A stretch of DNA of 64,000 nucleotides from assembly GCA_014584295.1 (NCBI GenBank), contig JACTNC010000034.1, positions 62,001 through 126,000 on the forward strand, written 5' to 3'. The stretch comes from Verrucomicrobiota bacterium. Lineage in GTDB: Bacteria > Verrucomicrobiota > Verrucomicrobiia > Opitutales > Opitutaceae. The notes under the pieces were generated by a model. The model saw nothing but the letters and a program-made list of their open reading frames with translations. It ran no database searches and was not told where the DNA came from. Numbering within the stretch: position 1 is the stretch's first letter; the number at the start of each line of letters is the position of its first letter. Shown piece by piece: positions 63,854 to 64,000 of this stretch. The position numbers and the translations under genes were made by a program.

Positions 63854-64000
63854 CTAGAACGGTCTTGCGTAGACCATGACCACCGCGACCGCAGCTAGCG
63901 CGAGGGAAGCCCACATCAGCCCGCCGGCCTTTTCACGCCTGCGAAAGGCGATCCCCGCTATCGCCGCCAGACCCAGCCAGGCTACAATCTTGACGATCAC
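63854..64000 (-). CDS. small hydrophobic protein, 5' end cut or starting at the window edge
   Basis: 48 codons visible ending in TAG at 63854-63856: GTG IVKIVAWLGLAAIAGIAFRRR then EKAGGLMWASLALAAVAVVMVYARPF. Two transmembrane segments separated by a basic turn. A GTG sits exactly at the window end, so the gene may begin there or extend beyond it. Same strand and 72 bases upstream of polB. No family recognised. Confidence 0.45.
   Translation of the reverse strand: MIVKIVAWLGLAAIAGIAFRRREKAGGLMWASLALAAVAVVMVYARPF

Noticed and set aside
1-64000. CRISPR arrays, insertion sequences, prophage
   Set aside because: No regularly spaced repeats, transposase motifs or phage structural genes were recognised.

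Overview
The window looks like a chromosomal segment of a Gram-negative, GC-rich bacterium of the Verrucomicrobiota, most likely an opitute. This is an inference from gene content: Kdo transferase and Pal point to an outer membrane, and Gfo/Idh/MocA oxidoreductases, ThuA proteins fused to repeat domains and an LEPR-XLL-like secreted protein are typical of that phylum. No 16S rRNA or other decisive marker is present. Genes are densely packed and often overlap by ATGA or GTGA. There are two tRNA genes (His-GTG, Lys-TTT), no CRISPR array and no insertion sequence.

Region 1 (1-8014, +) is one compact seven-gene operon: a SorC-type regulator, an iron-type glycerol-1-phosphate dehydrogenase (AraM-like), a GlpT-like transporter, a HAD-IIA phosphatase (AraL-like), the flavoprotein glycerol-3-phosphate dehydrogenase GlpD, and a ribose-type ABC binding protein and permease. 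It appears to handle both stereoisomers of glycerol phosphate. GlpF and GlpK lie at the far end of the window (59349-61571). Region 2 (8042-12079) holds an atypical orphan response regulator whose phosphoacceptor Asp is Glu, a BON lipoprotein, an MFS sugar transporter, tRNA-His and a YnbE/YdbL pair.

Region 3 (12269-22291, +) is a surface-glycan cluster: a secreted LEPR-XLL-like protein, an ABC-2 exporter permease without its ATPase, a sulfotransferase, a tandem methyltransferase, a GT9-GT2 fusion, GT4 and GT2 glycosyltransferases and a TylF-like methyltransferase. Region 4 (22422-34311) contains an exo/endonuclease-phosphatase protein, a lone ABC ATPase, Mpl, a fused binding-protein/permease, a Tat-exported oxidoreductase, a ThuA-HEAT protein and a sugar isomerase/epimerase-type TIM barrel.

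Region 5 (34359-45631) is mostly housekeeping: rpsU, dnaE, an RsmB-type rRNA methyltransferase, a methyltransferase, a HemX-like membrane protein and a short HemA, Pal, a CbiX-like chelatase, a response regulator, an S26-peptidase-like lipoprotein and tRNA-Lys. Region 6 (45715-54172) has a SNF2 helicase, Kdo transferase and an rml sugar-nucleotide set without rmlC, followed by a GT2. Region 7 (54179-64000) has a ThuA-ankyrin protein, an atypical Gfo/Idh/MocA protein, a molybdenum hydroxylase large subunit, GlpF-GlpK, a short family-B DNA polymerase and a small membrane ORF cut by the window edge.

The recurring oddity is transporters and enzymes without their usual partners: the ribose-type permease, ABC-2 permease, fused MalF-like permease, ABC ATPase, molybdenum hydroxylase and YnbE/YdbL. 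The strongest candidates for something new are the dual-stereochemistry glycerol-phosphate operon, the Asp-to-Glu response regulator, the S26-like lipoprotein, the truncated HemA beside HemX, and the compact PolB.
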